64,000 nt of DNA from Merluccius polli. Its lineage: Eukaryota > Chordata > Actinopteri > Gadiformes > Merlucciidae. The notes under the pieces are model-generated. The model saw only the letters and a list, made by a program, of their open reading frames with translations, had not been told where the DNA came from and did no database searches. A program made the translations under genes and the position numbers. Shown here piece by piece: positions 43,529 through 55,500 of the stretch (within the stretch, counting starts at the first letter, position 1; every line of letters starts with the position of its first letter). Where the stretch lies: contig JAOPHQ010002307.1 in assembly GCA_030340625.1 (NCBI GenBank), forward strand, positions 124,001 through 188,000, written 5' to 3'.

Positions 43529-46500
43529 CGATTGTTGCGATTGTTGACCGGGGGGCCGAGTCGCCTCCTCCCTCGTTCACAACATTCAAACGAATCACGA
43601 ATGCAGTTAAGTTACCATTCAGAGATCAAGTTACAGTTCAACTCCGACAAACCAACTGGGGGAGGTGGTGTTAATAAATGTGTGAATAATAGCAAATACA
43701 ACATTGTGTCTGTCTGGTTGAATATGTTAACATATGTATTTAATTTGAGTTCAACAGATTTATTTAATGTATGCATAATGACATGTCAGGATCAAAATGC
43801 CCCATTCCCCCAATTCAAGGAAAAGTTAGACAAAAGTTAGACAAACCATGTGGATATTCACGGTCACCGTGAATATCCACTATACGCGAATTATCCGCGT
43901 GACATCGCACCGCCGTGAAGAGTCGTTCGCTGGGGGCGTGTTGACTAGTGGATCAACTAGCTCCCGCCCGCATTGTGGTAATGAATCAGAAGGGTCAACG
44001 TCACGGCCCGCGCCCACGTCCTGTTTGCTGAATGGTGACCGCGTGGATTCGCTGCGCGAATATTTGCATAAAGTTGAAATCTCCCAACTTTATGCAAATT
44101 CAGAAGCGGAGCCAGGCAGCGCCGCAGCCGGCTCCGCGCCGCAAACAATCCCAGCGTGCTTTGCGCAGCGAATTGCTCGCGTCCCATAGAAAGTGAATGG
44201 AGGCGGCACATCGCGCGCGCTCATTCGCTTATAGTGGATATTCACGGTGAGCGATTGTTGACCGGGGGGGAGCGGGGGGGAGCTGCGCGATTGTAGACGG
44301 CGGTGGGTGCTGCGCGGTCGGGTCCGCGGCTAGCGGGTCCGTTGCTGGCGGGTCCGCGGCAATCGCGCCGAATTTTTAGATTACTCGCCAGAGTGGCGAG
44401 TGGTCTTCATAAATTACTCGACAAATACAAAAAGTACTCGCATTTGGCGAGTAAAACAGCCTTATTTCAACCCCTGCTTTCAAGTACATTCAGAACATTG
44501 GAAACCCTGACTATTAGAGGCCATAACAGACTTTGTTGATTTACCAACGGCTGGTTTCTCGCGCGCCTCGGACCTACGGCCAACGGGGGGGGGGGTGCGC
44601 GCAATAGTAAAACACCACGGACCTATGACCGGCGGGGGGGTCTCAAAAAGGAGGACAAATACGCGTCCGGCTTGATGCTGCGCCGGATGCCGGACAGGGC
44701 ATTAAAAAACCGGACAGTCCGGCCTAAAGCCGGACGAATGGCCACCCTATACTTGAGGCTCGATGTGCTGCGGTGATATGCGAATTCCTTGTTGCATAGC
44801 TTGCACACAACCATGCTCTTATCGACGCTTCCATCCGTTCGTTTTTTGTAACAAAATTTCCCATCCACGGGGTCAACCAAAGCGGTCTCATCAGCTATTT
44901 CGTTCATGTTCACTGTGGTTTGTTGTTGTCTGAACTCATAAACGCTAGTTGGTGCTCCAGTATAATCGGTCCGCCTGAAACTCATCCAGTGAGAAACGTT
45001 CCACGGTGCAAAAATAAGTGCGATTAAAATGCGTCAATTTTTTTTAACGCGTTAATTATGGTGTAATTAATTAATCTTAATTAACGCGTTAAAGTCCCGG
45101 CCCTAATACCATTAATACATCTACAAAAATATGATTTGTTTTCATTAAATGATCTGATTTTATGTTGCTGATTTTATGTAACCACTAGCTGTTTTAAATC
45201 ACTGTAAGCCCACTGCTTAAATCACTGATGTTCTGCACAAGACTGGGCGTGGTGGTAAAAAAAAAAAAATCACAGCTGAACGAACTAGAACTCACAAGGC
45301 GACAGTCCTGGACCGGCCCAATAATCTGGACCGGCCCAAAAATAATAATACACAAAATAAAAAATACAAAATAATCGGGCTGAAATCGTCCGGCCGAACC
45401 TCCCTATGGCAGCCCGTCCCTGGTTATAGGCCTATGCGGCGCTCGTAAAAGCCGAACAATGCGCCTACATGCGCTCTTAAAGGTTTGGAAACGATCCAAC
45501 AAGACTACATCTGTATTCCAATCACAATAAGTAGCCTACTTATCGGCCAACAATAATCAAACAAGGCAGTAAAAGTGGGCATTGAACTGTATAACTGTTT
45601 TGAAAAAAGGGGAAAAGGCCGACAATGCCGATACAATATGCGGCCGGCGCTCGGAAAAGGCTCGCGACAAAAAGATGAGCCACACATTTAGAAACAATTG
45701 CATGAACTATCTAAAAGAAATACCTTAGTCAGAAAACATATATGAGGCTGAACGTTTTGCTAAAATGTCACAGTTATGGAAATATTGAAAATGTTGGAGC
45801 GGCTGGCTTGACCACGCGAACCGAGAGACGGCTGTCTTGACCGCAGTACGCGATCGGTCATTAATCAATAATCGTATTTATCCGTATAACTGCACACAAC
45901 TTTATTTAAAATCAAATGTAAAACATGTTTGTTTGTATTTTGGTGTCCGGTGCGTGTGGATGTGCGGCTCCTCCGGCGGAGCGGTTCATGTTAATAGCGG
46001 AGTCCGGGAGGGTTCACCTTCACGGCGTAGTTACGAGGGATGTGCGACTATCGTCTTAAAAAATACTAAAGTGTTTTTTAAAGTTAGAAAGATATTAGAT
46101 ATCCAACCGATATTCACGCTCCGAATTACAGTGATCAGACACAGGGAACTAAAGCCGCGATCACCGCACCGCTTCAAGACTCACAGTATGCAACACAACG
46201 TCCTTTTGATCGATAACAATATAAATTGATCGACACATTTCTTAACGATCAATGATCGATCATCGATTAATTATGCCCATCCCTAGTTCCCACACAGCTG
46301 AGGTCTTCGGCATTTTGTCTTCCCTTTAACGGCCAAGGTGAACTGAAGCCTGACGTTCACTGCTGTGAGTGATGTCACGCGCCCAAGCTGAGATGGTATA
46401 TATTTCCACATCTTAACAGTCAAGTATAAATATAGTACAAGAATGTGCTGACAAAATGTATTTTGCGGTTCGCCTTTAGTGATAGCCTACATTTAGAAAA

Positions 46501-49500
46501 AAACAAACAAAAAAAACCCCCGAATATCCGAATCCCAAAATTGAAAACCGAATACCTACCCAACGAACGAATATCCGAATAGTCGAATATTCGGGTCCAG
46601 CCCTACTTAATACTAGGGGTGGGTATCATTTGAAATATTTTGATTCCGGTTAGATTTTGATTCCTGTAAAACGATGCCAGTTCCTAAACAGTTCTGAAAT
46701 CGATACTTTTTTCTTTTCTTTTTTATAGAAATGCCATGCCGACACTGATTCTTTGAAAAGGTACCAGTTCCTAACAGTGCTAGAACCAATATGACACCAT
46801 CTTTAAAATTTTGTATTTGTCGAGTAATTTATGAAGACCACTCGCCACTCTGGCGAGTAATCTAAAAAAATAAAAGCCCATCATCAAGGGCGTCAGTTTG
46901 GTTTTAGAAGTGGTGGGGACCAGGGCTGGAGTGGGAACAAAATTCGGCGCGATTGGGGGGGGTGCGCGATTGTCAACGGGGGAGGGGGGGGGGGGGGTGC
47001 TGGGCCATGGACCCAGCACCGGACCCACCAGCCGCGGACCCGGCCGCGGACCCAGCACCGGACCCGCCAGCCACGGACCCGACCGCGGACTCAGCCCCGG
47101 GCCCGGCCGCGGACCCGGCCGCGGACTCAGCCACAGGCCCGAGTCCACACACAGCCGGTGTGCATGCTGTGAGGATGTCATCGTGCGCGCCTATCGCATG
47201 ATTTAGACTTGACGGTTTCGGTTGAGTATGTGGGGATTTTTTCGGTCGCAATTGGTTTGAAAAAAATGTGCGTTACGAATGAAGTGAAAAATGTTTCTGT
47301 ATATATGCTGCTAATAAATATTGTGAAAAGAAGAGACACAATGCCATTACTATGATTGAAAATCAATTTAGACAGACATACGAAAAAGTAATTCTAACAC
47401 ATGGCAATTTAATATTTTTGTCTGGTAAAAAATCTGTTTGTCTAGTAAAAATGTTCATCTACTCGCCAGTTGTCTGGTAAGCCAAAAAGTTTGTTTCAAC
47501 CCCTGGCTGCCGTGATAATTAATGGTAGGGGCTCCGGTGGATGGCTCAGTCCAAACCAAAAAAGTTGCAGAGCTTCAATTATCGATGGTGAACGCTAGCG
47601 CCGCTGACTCCCCACATTCAGTCATAAATGATGACATCATTAGAAAAGAATCAATGTACGAAAAAATGGAGAGTTTGATGCTGATGGCGACGCAATGCAG
47701 CATTTTCAGGGGACGCGCCGGTGTGAGAACGAGTGTGTGTGTCGCCAGGCCACTTACTGCCGGTAAAGGCGATCCAGCGGGCATATTTGGTGGCTTCGCG
47801 GCGCCAGTGCGACGCCACTAGCAGACCGCAGGTGACGGTGAGCGAGATGATGCCCATGATGATGAAGAACAGCGTGGTGACCCATTCAGGGGGGAGCCGC
47901 GGCGGGATGCAGGTCCTGTCTCGTCCGTGGATGGTCTGGCACTGTCGCACCAGGCCTACGGTCAGGGCACCTGCAGACACAACAAACAAACCCATGAGGA
48001 CTAGAGCTGTCAATCTTCCTCTATAATCCCATTCGAATTTCATTCCTTATTCTTTTTAATATTCAAATTATACTATGCTCAAATGTATCCTATTATTAAT
48101 ATTTTCTACGTACCTTTACACTGTATACACAGGCTTATGCATTGCCAATGCCAATATCAGCATGTGGTTGTTACATATTCTGTCCACTAGAGGGCATTCC
48201 CAACATTACCAATACGCATTTCTAATTCTTGCCTGCTTTAGCTGCGGTTCCTCAGACTCTAGCTCGCCAGGGTGTAGTGTTACCAGGTCTGCCCTCAGGT
48301 TGCTCATTGTCGAGTGATATTTCATTTGGACCTTGCATATTCTGCAGATTAGTATATTTGTTATTTTTCCATTTGTTGACGGAAACCCAAAAACTTTCCA
48401 CACATCGCTTCTTCCGGGTGCGCACGCGCATAACACACCCGGACCTAGGGCCGACGGGGGGGGGGGTGGGCGCGGTCAAAACCCACCCCGGACCTAGGGC
48501 CGACGGGGGGGGCGGGGCCCTATGCAGCCGCATAGTCCGCATATAGCTAGAAACGGCCCTGTCCATTAGCCAACACATTTATACAAAAATAAATTATACA
48601 CATTACAATAGTAATGTCAGCATTCGATTAGTATTCATTATTTTACTATTCAATTTACATTCGACTCCTGAAATTCGTTCCAACAGCCCTACTGAGGACG
48701 GTCTAGTGGTCGGGTGTTCGGACTCTCGGCTGAAAGGTTCTGGGTTCAAACGCCAACTTAGACAAGACGCCGAACCCCAACCTGCTTGTTGATAACCTAT
48801 CTAAAAAAATCTATCACTTTGGATCCAAGTGTCTGCTGAATTACTATTTTTAAATTCCCCACAACACTTCACATAGATGACAAGAAAAGGCAAGAGGTGT
48901 CTTATTATCAAATGTGCTGTGTAATATGTTCCTGGTGAGATTGTTATGGCAAGGCAGAGGTCACCTACGTAGTAACAATTAAAGCTTACACAGTAAAGAT
49001 TAATAGCAGATGCGAATGGGGTAGCAGGCTTGCTTTATGGTTTCATAAATCATAACTTCATACTCATCACATACATACATAGTATATTAATGTAAGTATA
49101 GTGCAGTGTTTCCCCTACTATGTATTCAGCAGTGGCGCAGCGCCACTGCTGGAAAATCAGCGCCACTGCAAAAATCTTCACATGATCGGTATTTAGCACA
49201 ACTACAACGTCATCTTGAAATTGCCAAGCGTTAAAGGGGAAATGAACCCAAAAACAACACTATGCTCCAACACTATATTTCATCACATGAATAACGTTGA
49301 TTGTGCTGCCATCAAATGTACTAACTCCATATAAAAAATAAAAGAATTTAACGGCTACAGTAACGGTGATTTGACGCGTCATCAAATCACCGGAAGAAAA
49401 ATGCAGGACTACAAGTTATGAACGTTCTGAATGTGAATCTTCAGGAGAGCAGCCCTCTCGGACACACACACACCCTACTTAATACACTAGTGTCTACATT

Positions 49501-52500
49501 GATTGGGTTAACAAAACTAAAACTAAAACCAAGACATTTCATACAAACCTTACAAATTATAGTTTTTCAGCCTGGGGTAAAAAATGTAATTATTGCAATG
49601 TTGGTTTCACTGAAAAGTAAGGCAGAACCAAGTACAGTCTCATTTTCTTGTCTTTTTTTAACATGTCTATCTTGTCTAGACACCATCTAGACACCATCTG
49701 TTCGTGTGGAGATCGCTTCACTCAACGTGTGATTTCCTTCTTACTTCTCCAACTGGCACTTGTGTGTACAATAGCATGTGTTATTTATCACTGCATCGCA
49801 TCACAAGCTAATGGGCAATCCAAACTATGAAGAAATGTAATATAGTAGTTGGCAAAGGAATCAGACAATGCGATTTAAAAAAATGTATTAGGGAGACAGA
49901 AAGCAGTATTGACTGTGATATGGTTGAGCTTGTATTTTAAAGATGCATACAGCAGCAATAGCCGTTACATAAGCCATTTCTTCCCATTTTATTATTGTAT
50001 TTGTACTAGGGATGCTAAATGATCTCTGATCGATTAACATTACCAAATGAATAAACAATAGTTGCTATGGTGAAATCGGTCCAAAACTAACAAACTCCAC
50101 GCTTTCACTGACTGGAATTTGTAAATGGGTTGCCCCCACCCTAGGGCTGAACGATCTATCGTTTTCGACCGAAAACCGCGATCTCAGACAACACGATTTT
50201 GGGATCGTCAAAGCTGCGTTTTTTCTTGGTGCATAATAATAATAATTCCGTCAATAATTTCACATGAATGCCCAAGGCTCTGTGTCAGCTACCAATCTGA
50301 AAGCTGCAGGCTGCGCGTGCACAGATGACGTGTTCTCCACGTGCCCAGATGACGTGTTCTCGTCATTCAATTTCAAGCATGGCTGAAGCGGGAGCAGAAG
50401 CGGAGACGACGAAATTAATATCAAAGAAAAACAGCACGTCGGTCATTTGGCAGTATTTTGGATTTGAGGCCACTGATGAACACCAGAAACAGGTGATGTG
50501 CCAAACATGTCGTGTAAAAGTGGCTACATCGGCTGGCAATACCACCAATTTACATCGCCACTTGAGAGTTCACCACCTGAACTTGTACGAGTGCATGGCG
50601 AAAAAGAACAGCGAAACATCAAGCAGCAGCGATACTTCGGCAAAACCGCCAACAATAACATCATTGTTCGCCAGTGTGACGCCTTATAAAAGAACTAGCC
50701 GAAGACACAAGGAGATTACCGCTGCCGTAACAACTTACATATCGAAGAACATGGTGTCTGTAAACACAGTGACCAAAGACGCATTTAAAAGTTTGCTACG
50801 CACAATGGATAAGAGGTATGTTCTGCCCTCCCGCACATACTTCAATCAAGTTGCCATCCCACAGCTCTACGCAGAATGTAAGGCCAAAGTTGTAAATGAG
50901 CTGGAAAACACAGAGTTTTATGCGTCAACTACAGATCTGTGGTCAAGCAGAACGACCGAGCCCTACATGAGTTTGACCGTGCATTTCGTCAACGCCAACT
51001 TCGAGTTGTGTAGCCAATGCCTGCAGACAGCATACTTCCCCACTGACCATACCGGGGAGAATATTGGCATGGGGCTGAGGGAGTGCTTGGCCAACTGGGG
51101 TCTAAAAGAAGAGGCCCAAACGTGCATAACAACAGACAACGCTTCAAATATGGTCAAAGCAATGGAACTTAACCAATGGACCAGACTGCAGTGCTTCGGA
51201 CACCGGCTGCATCTTGCAATTGGTAAGTACAAGAATGTGTGTTTGTGCGAGTGTGTATGTTTACAAAGTTACTACAAGTGTGAGAGTTCGTATTATCTTC
51301 GCAGAGGCCCTAGTCTCTGCTATATTACTCTGCCCTCAAACACAGTTTGGGAGGGACGAAGCGCCGAGAAGTTTGTTGTCAAGCTGTCGTTAGCTGACCA
51401 ACTGTTAGAGCAATGCTACTTTAACATACTGTTTATCCTAGGGAGAAAAATTAACCCTTTCATAGGTAAACTTTGAAACCTCCCAATACTGCTTGCTTCT
51501 GTTTAACTGCGGATTGCCAAGGAACAGAGAGATGCAAAGGCGGTCTCCCCTATTTTTGAAGCCCTTACTAATGGGTCAATGACGTTTTTGTAGTAGCAGA
51601 TGTCAGGGTGGTGCAACCACAGCTGATGCCACTATATTACGGATTAAATGATTTTTTGGTTTTTAGTGGAATATCTAAGAAGCATATTAATTGCTTGTAC
51701 ATTAATTACCAATTACAAATTAATTTATGGGCAATAACTTACTGTGGTAGTACCACCTGACGTCTGCTGCTAAAAAAAACGTCATTGAACTTAATACAAG
51801 ATGACAACAGATGTAATCAATGGTATGTTATGAATACTGTGTTATGAGCTATCCTTATGGCTTTTCATACTGTAATTTGTAATACATGTAATGTTTTCCC
51901 CCAGAAAATGCTGTCAAAGATGAGCAAAGAATCAAACGGGCCACAGGACTTTGCAAGCAGCTGGTTGCGGTCTTCACTCACAGCTGGAAGAAGAAGGCGG
52001 CACTAAAACAGGCACCGCAAGACTTGAACCTACCTCAACAGTCACTGGTCACTGAATGTCCGACACGATGGGGCTCCCGGCAGAAAATGATTGGGAGGGT
52101 GTTGGAGCAGAGCAAGGCAGTGTGCCAGGTTCTGTCTGAAGACAGGAAGACGCGGCACCTGGTCCCCACTTGGCAAGACACAGATGTCCTTGAATCTGTA
52201 AACAATGCCCTCGGTCCTCTTCAGGAGTTCACAGACGCCCTCTCAGGTGAGGACTACGTAAGCGTGTCATACCTGAAGCCAGTGCTCCATCTCCTCAAAA
52301 CAGCAACGCTTGCTGAAACTGACCAGGACACGAATCTCACCAAGGATATCAAATCAAGAGCTCTCCACTACATCGAAGAGAAATACAGCGACCCAGTGAC
52401 ACAGGAGCTCTTGGACATCACATCCTTCCTTGATTCAAGACAAGCTACATAAGTGAAGAGAATGTCCCATACATCAAAGACAGAGTGAAGATGGAAATGG

Positions 52501-55500
52501 AACAGGTGGCACAAAAGGTAAGCTGTCCTTTTTCTTTGTTGTTTCAAAATAAAACAAAAAGTTGTATGTTTTTTTTTTGTTTGTTTTTTTAACTATACTC
52601 TACTGACATTTTAAACTTTTAGACAAAATGCCTCGTTGGTCTTAATCACAACCGATAGCAAAACATTGATGCCTCTTATTACTGTGTGTTGCAGGAGCAG
52701 AGGGCTTGTGTCACAACCCATCCCATGCCCCTGAGTGCAGAAGAAGAACCACCATCCACCTCTACAAAGCGAAAGCGGTCACTGGGCAGCTTTTTCAAGA
52801 CCAAGGCGGTCCCTGCTTCCTCTACTGTGCAGTTGGAGGATACCATTAAAGCAGAACTGGACAACTACCTCATAACTCCTACCATTGATGGAGAGCAAGA
52901 TCCACTGGCCTGGTGGAGAGTGCACAATGTCAACTTCCCATGGCTTAGCAAGTTGGCTCGTAAGTACCTTTGCATACCAGCAACGAGTGCACCATCAGAG
53001 AGACTGTTCAGTGCCAGTGGCAATATTGTCACGTCAGCGTGCAAGTCTGAAGCCAGCAAAGGTTGACATGTTGGTTTTCTTGGCCAAAAATCTCTGAAGG
53101 GATGAAGGGGAAGATTTATTGATTTTTGTTGTTGTTCTTCTGCACCTTACCCTGAAATCTCTTATCGGCACCTTACCCTGACATGTCTTTGTTCCATTAA
53201 AAAAGGTGTTCACTCTTTTTTACTTATCTGTTGTTTACAGATTAGATGTAAAATAATTTAACCAGTTTGACATCTTTTGTTGATGAGGAAAATGTAGGGT
53301 CATTTAAACTTTTTTTAATTATTATTATTATTATTATTTATTTTTACTACCTTTCCATTTCACTTCCTCTTGCCACTTTATTTGAAGAAGCACAGGTTTC
53401 TGAATACACGGGTTGAATATCTGTAACTGCTGCTGATGTTCATAAGCTAGCTCCTTTGAGCCATTTTGCACTACTTTTAAGGTAAGACTTCTTTTTTTGC
53501 TCCACTTTGTTGTTATAATTTATCATTTTTATGAAGCGTACGTTATTTTACAAAAGTGCAATTATTTTGATGCTGCTGAAGAAAGAGGGCTCTCTTTTTA
53601 TTTTAATTTTTTGGTTAATATAACTGATATGTTAATAAACAGTCTTGCATCTGAAATCTGTTGCCAGCAGTTTCATTCTTGCATTATCTTAATGAAATTC
53701 ATTGTTTGAATTAATTTACACTCAGTACGTTTACATGCACAGATTATATCGATTAAAGCCATAGCTCGTCTATGCTCCGCAACTGGACAGCTGCAATTGT
53801 CCGCGTATACATGGCGGCGAGTAAACCGATTCATTGGCCGAAGCGTGTAACGCCCCGGTACGATAGGTGGCGCTGTGCCCATTTCAACTAGTGGTAATAG
53901 AGCCACCGGTTGACCCCTTTACGTCACCAGCAACAACAAACTCATTCGAGAAAGCGATGTTTCAGCAGACAGCTGTCAGTTCACTTCGGGTCCATATCAT
54001 TTCTCCGACCTCTCGGTCGTATGCGGACCGCTCCGCTGCTCTGCCGGAGGAGAGTCCGCATACGACCGAGAGGAACAGTGGAGCGTCAATGGAGAAATGA
54101 TATGGACCCGAAGTGAACTGACAGCTGTCTGCTGAAACATCGCTTTCTCCTCCATGTCGCGTTTCAGTCTGGACTTCAGAGAGTCAAAGCCAAAGTTAAT
54201 TTCCCCCAATTCCTTTTCCCCATGGGCGAGATGAACCCGACTAGGAGTCTTTACTTGTTGTGTACCAGAGAGTCGGAGAACCCGACGCAGTCTGTAAGAT
54301 TCATAATATCAGAGAATACCGCCGTCAGTTCGGCCGCGGCGCAATTAATGAATAAAGATCGTAGTTATTTTACAACCTCGTTGATGAGCAACATTTAGAA
54401 AAACATGGACTTTTAATTCAGCCTTGGGTTAAATCGAAGCGTAGTGTGTACTGAATGCATGTTGATGATGATACTCCTTATAGGGGTAACTACATTGGCA
54501 CGGCACCGCTTCCTCCATCTTCTGCGCCAGCTTTTTAAATACATCGCCGACCCAAAGTTAGTGTACAGCTGTCTACTGAAAACATATTTCTCCCACCAGA
54601 ACAGCCCTGAATGAATGAATAAAGATCGTAAACACGTCGGGAGAAAACATTTATTTTGACAGATGTGCCCGAAGTTACTACTTTACAACCTCGTTGATGA
54701 CCCACATTTAGAAAAACATGTACTTTTAATTCAGCCTTGGGTGAAATGGAAGCGTAGTGTCCGTGTGCTTCCACCTTTAATGAATGCCATGCGCGCTCCC
54801 GCGGCCGGGACACAATTCTTATAGGGGGTAACTACATTCACCGGCTTCCTCCATCTTCTGCGCCACCTTTTTAAATAAATCGCCGTTTCTCGTTATCCCT
54901 TATCCGACGGCGGCGACAACAACAACACGACTATCGTCTCTTTCTACTTCCGGCTCACGGCCCCGGGAAGAGATCTCGAGCATGCGCAGAACGCAATTCA
55001 ACGCAGAAGCCAATTCGATTGGTTACATGCACGCTTAGTCGACTATGAATCGCATAATCTAGGGGTCTTAACTCGATAATGAGTAAGTCGACTCAAACCG
55101 ATTATAGCTTGATTAAGGTGTATACATGCATCTTAGTAATCCAATCATAGTTTGACTAAGCCAATAAGTCGACTTTCTTGAGTGTCATGTAAACGTACTG
55201 ACTGAAACTTGATTTAAAGAAAATAAATCGTGGTTGAAATCGAAACCGCAATCTCTGACAGAAAAATCGCAATTTCAATTTTTTCTTAAAATCGTTCAGC
55301 CCTACCCCACCCCACCATATTATTCTTTGTTGTTGTTTGTTACTTACTTTCTTAGATCCCCAATGAAGCAGTCGGTACATTTAGGCTATAAGTTATCCAG
55401 TTGTCCCCAAATAGACACTGGCGAATAGGCAATGAAGCTTTTGAGATTTTCAAAGGCCATCGGCAACCTATTACATTCCTAAACAGAATTGGACCGGTCT

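Larger units (their letters stand above)
43037..45105. mobile_element. hAT element remnant (ZBED type), interrupted by another hAT
   Basis: Ends TAGGGCCGGGACTCTTTAA and complement TAGGGCCGGGACTTTAACG with TTAATTAAT-rich subterminal zones. Contains a BED-finger exon on the minus strand. About 1.1 kb of its span is the element at 43382-44476. The flanking octamers do not match clearly. Confidence 0.7.
39111..47504. mobile_element. hAT-type element whose two ends are 8.4 kb apart, with matching target duplication
   Basis: Left end CAGGGGTTGAAATAAGGC at 39111, right end complement CAGGGGTTGAAACAAACT ending at 47504. The octamer GCTGCCGT flanks both (39103-39110, 47505-47512). Left subterminal sequence (TACTCGCCAAATGCGAGTAA) and right subterminal sequence (complement GGCTTACCAGACAACTGGCG) are the two distinct ends seen in the compact copy at 43382-44476. 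The span must have grown by later insertions and rearrangement; a duplicated left-end block (39405-39548, inverted) and another at 46810-46865 lie inside. Confidence 0.7.
53723..55200. mobile_element. Harbinger-like insertion with CAGTACGTTTACATG ends
   Basis: Left CAGTACGTTTACATGCAC, right complement CAGTACGTTTACATGACAC, flanked by ACT on both sides (53720-53722, 55201-55203). Contains the perfect hairpins at 53948-54149 and two direct repeats of about 200-280 bp (54347-54549 and 54614-54893). No coding sequence recognised. Confidence 0.75.
50142..55304 (+). mobile_element. hAT DNA transposon (ZBED type), structurally complete, 5.16 kb
   Basis: Ends TAGGGCTGAACGATCTATCG and complement TAGGGCTGAACGATTTTAAG, flanked by the octamer CCCCACCC on both sides (50134-50141, 55305-55312). 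It contains all three transposase exons with good splice sites, plus a nested Harbinger-like insertion (53723-55200) in the 3' part. The transposase is frameshifted twice, so the copy is non-autonomous now. Confidence 0.93.

Noticed and set aside
46780..47251. Pro/Gly-rich ORFs on both strands
   Set aside because: They translate the GCGGACCC tandem block and G runs of the hAT element.
48700..48790. A tRNA gene
   Set aside because: A- and B-box-like words are present, but no acceptor stem closes and a SINE tail follows.
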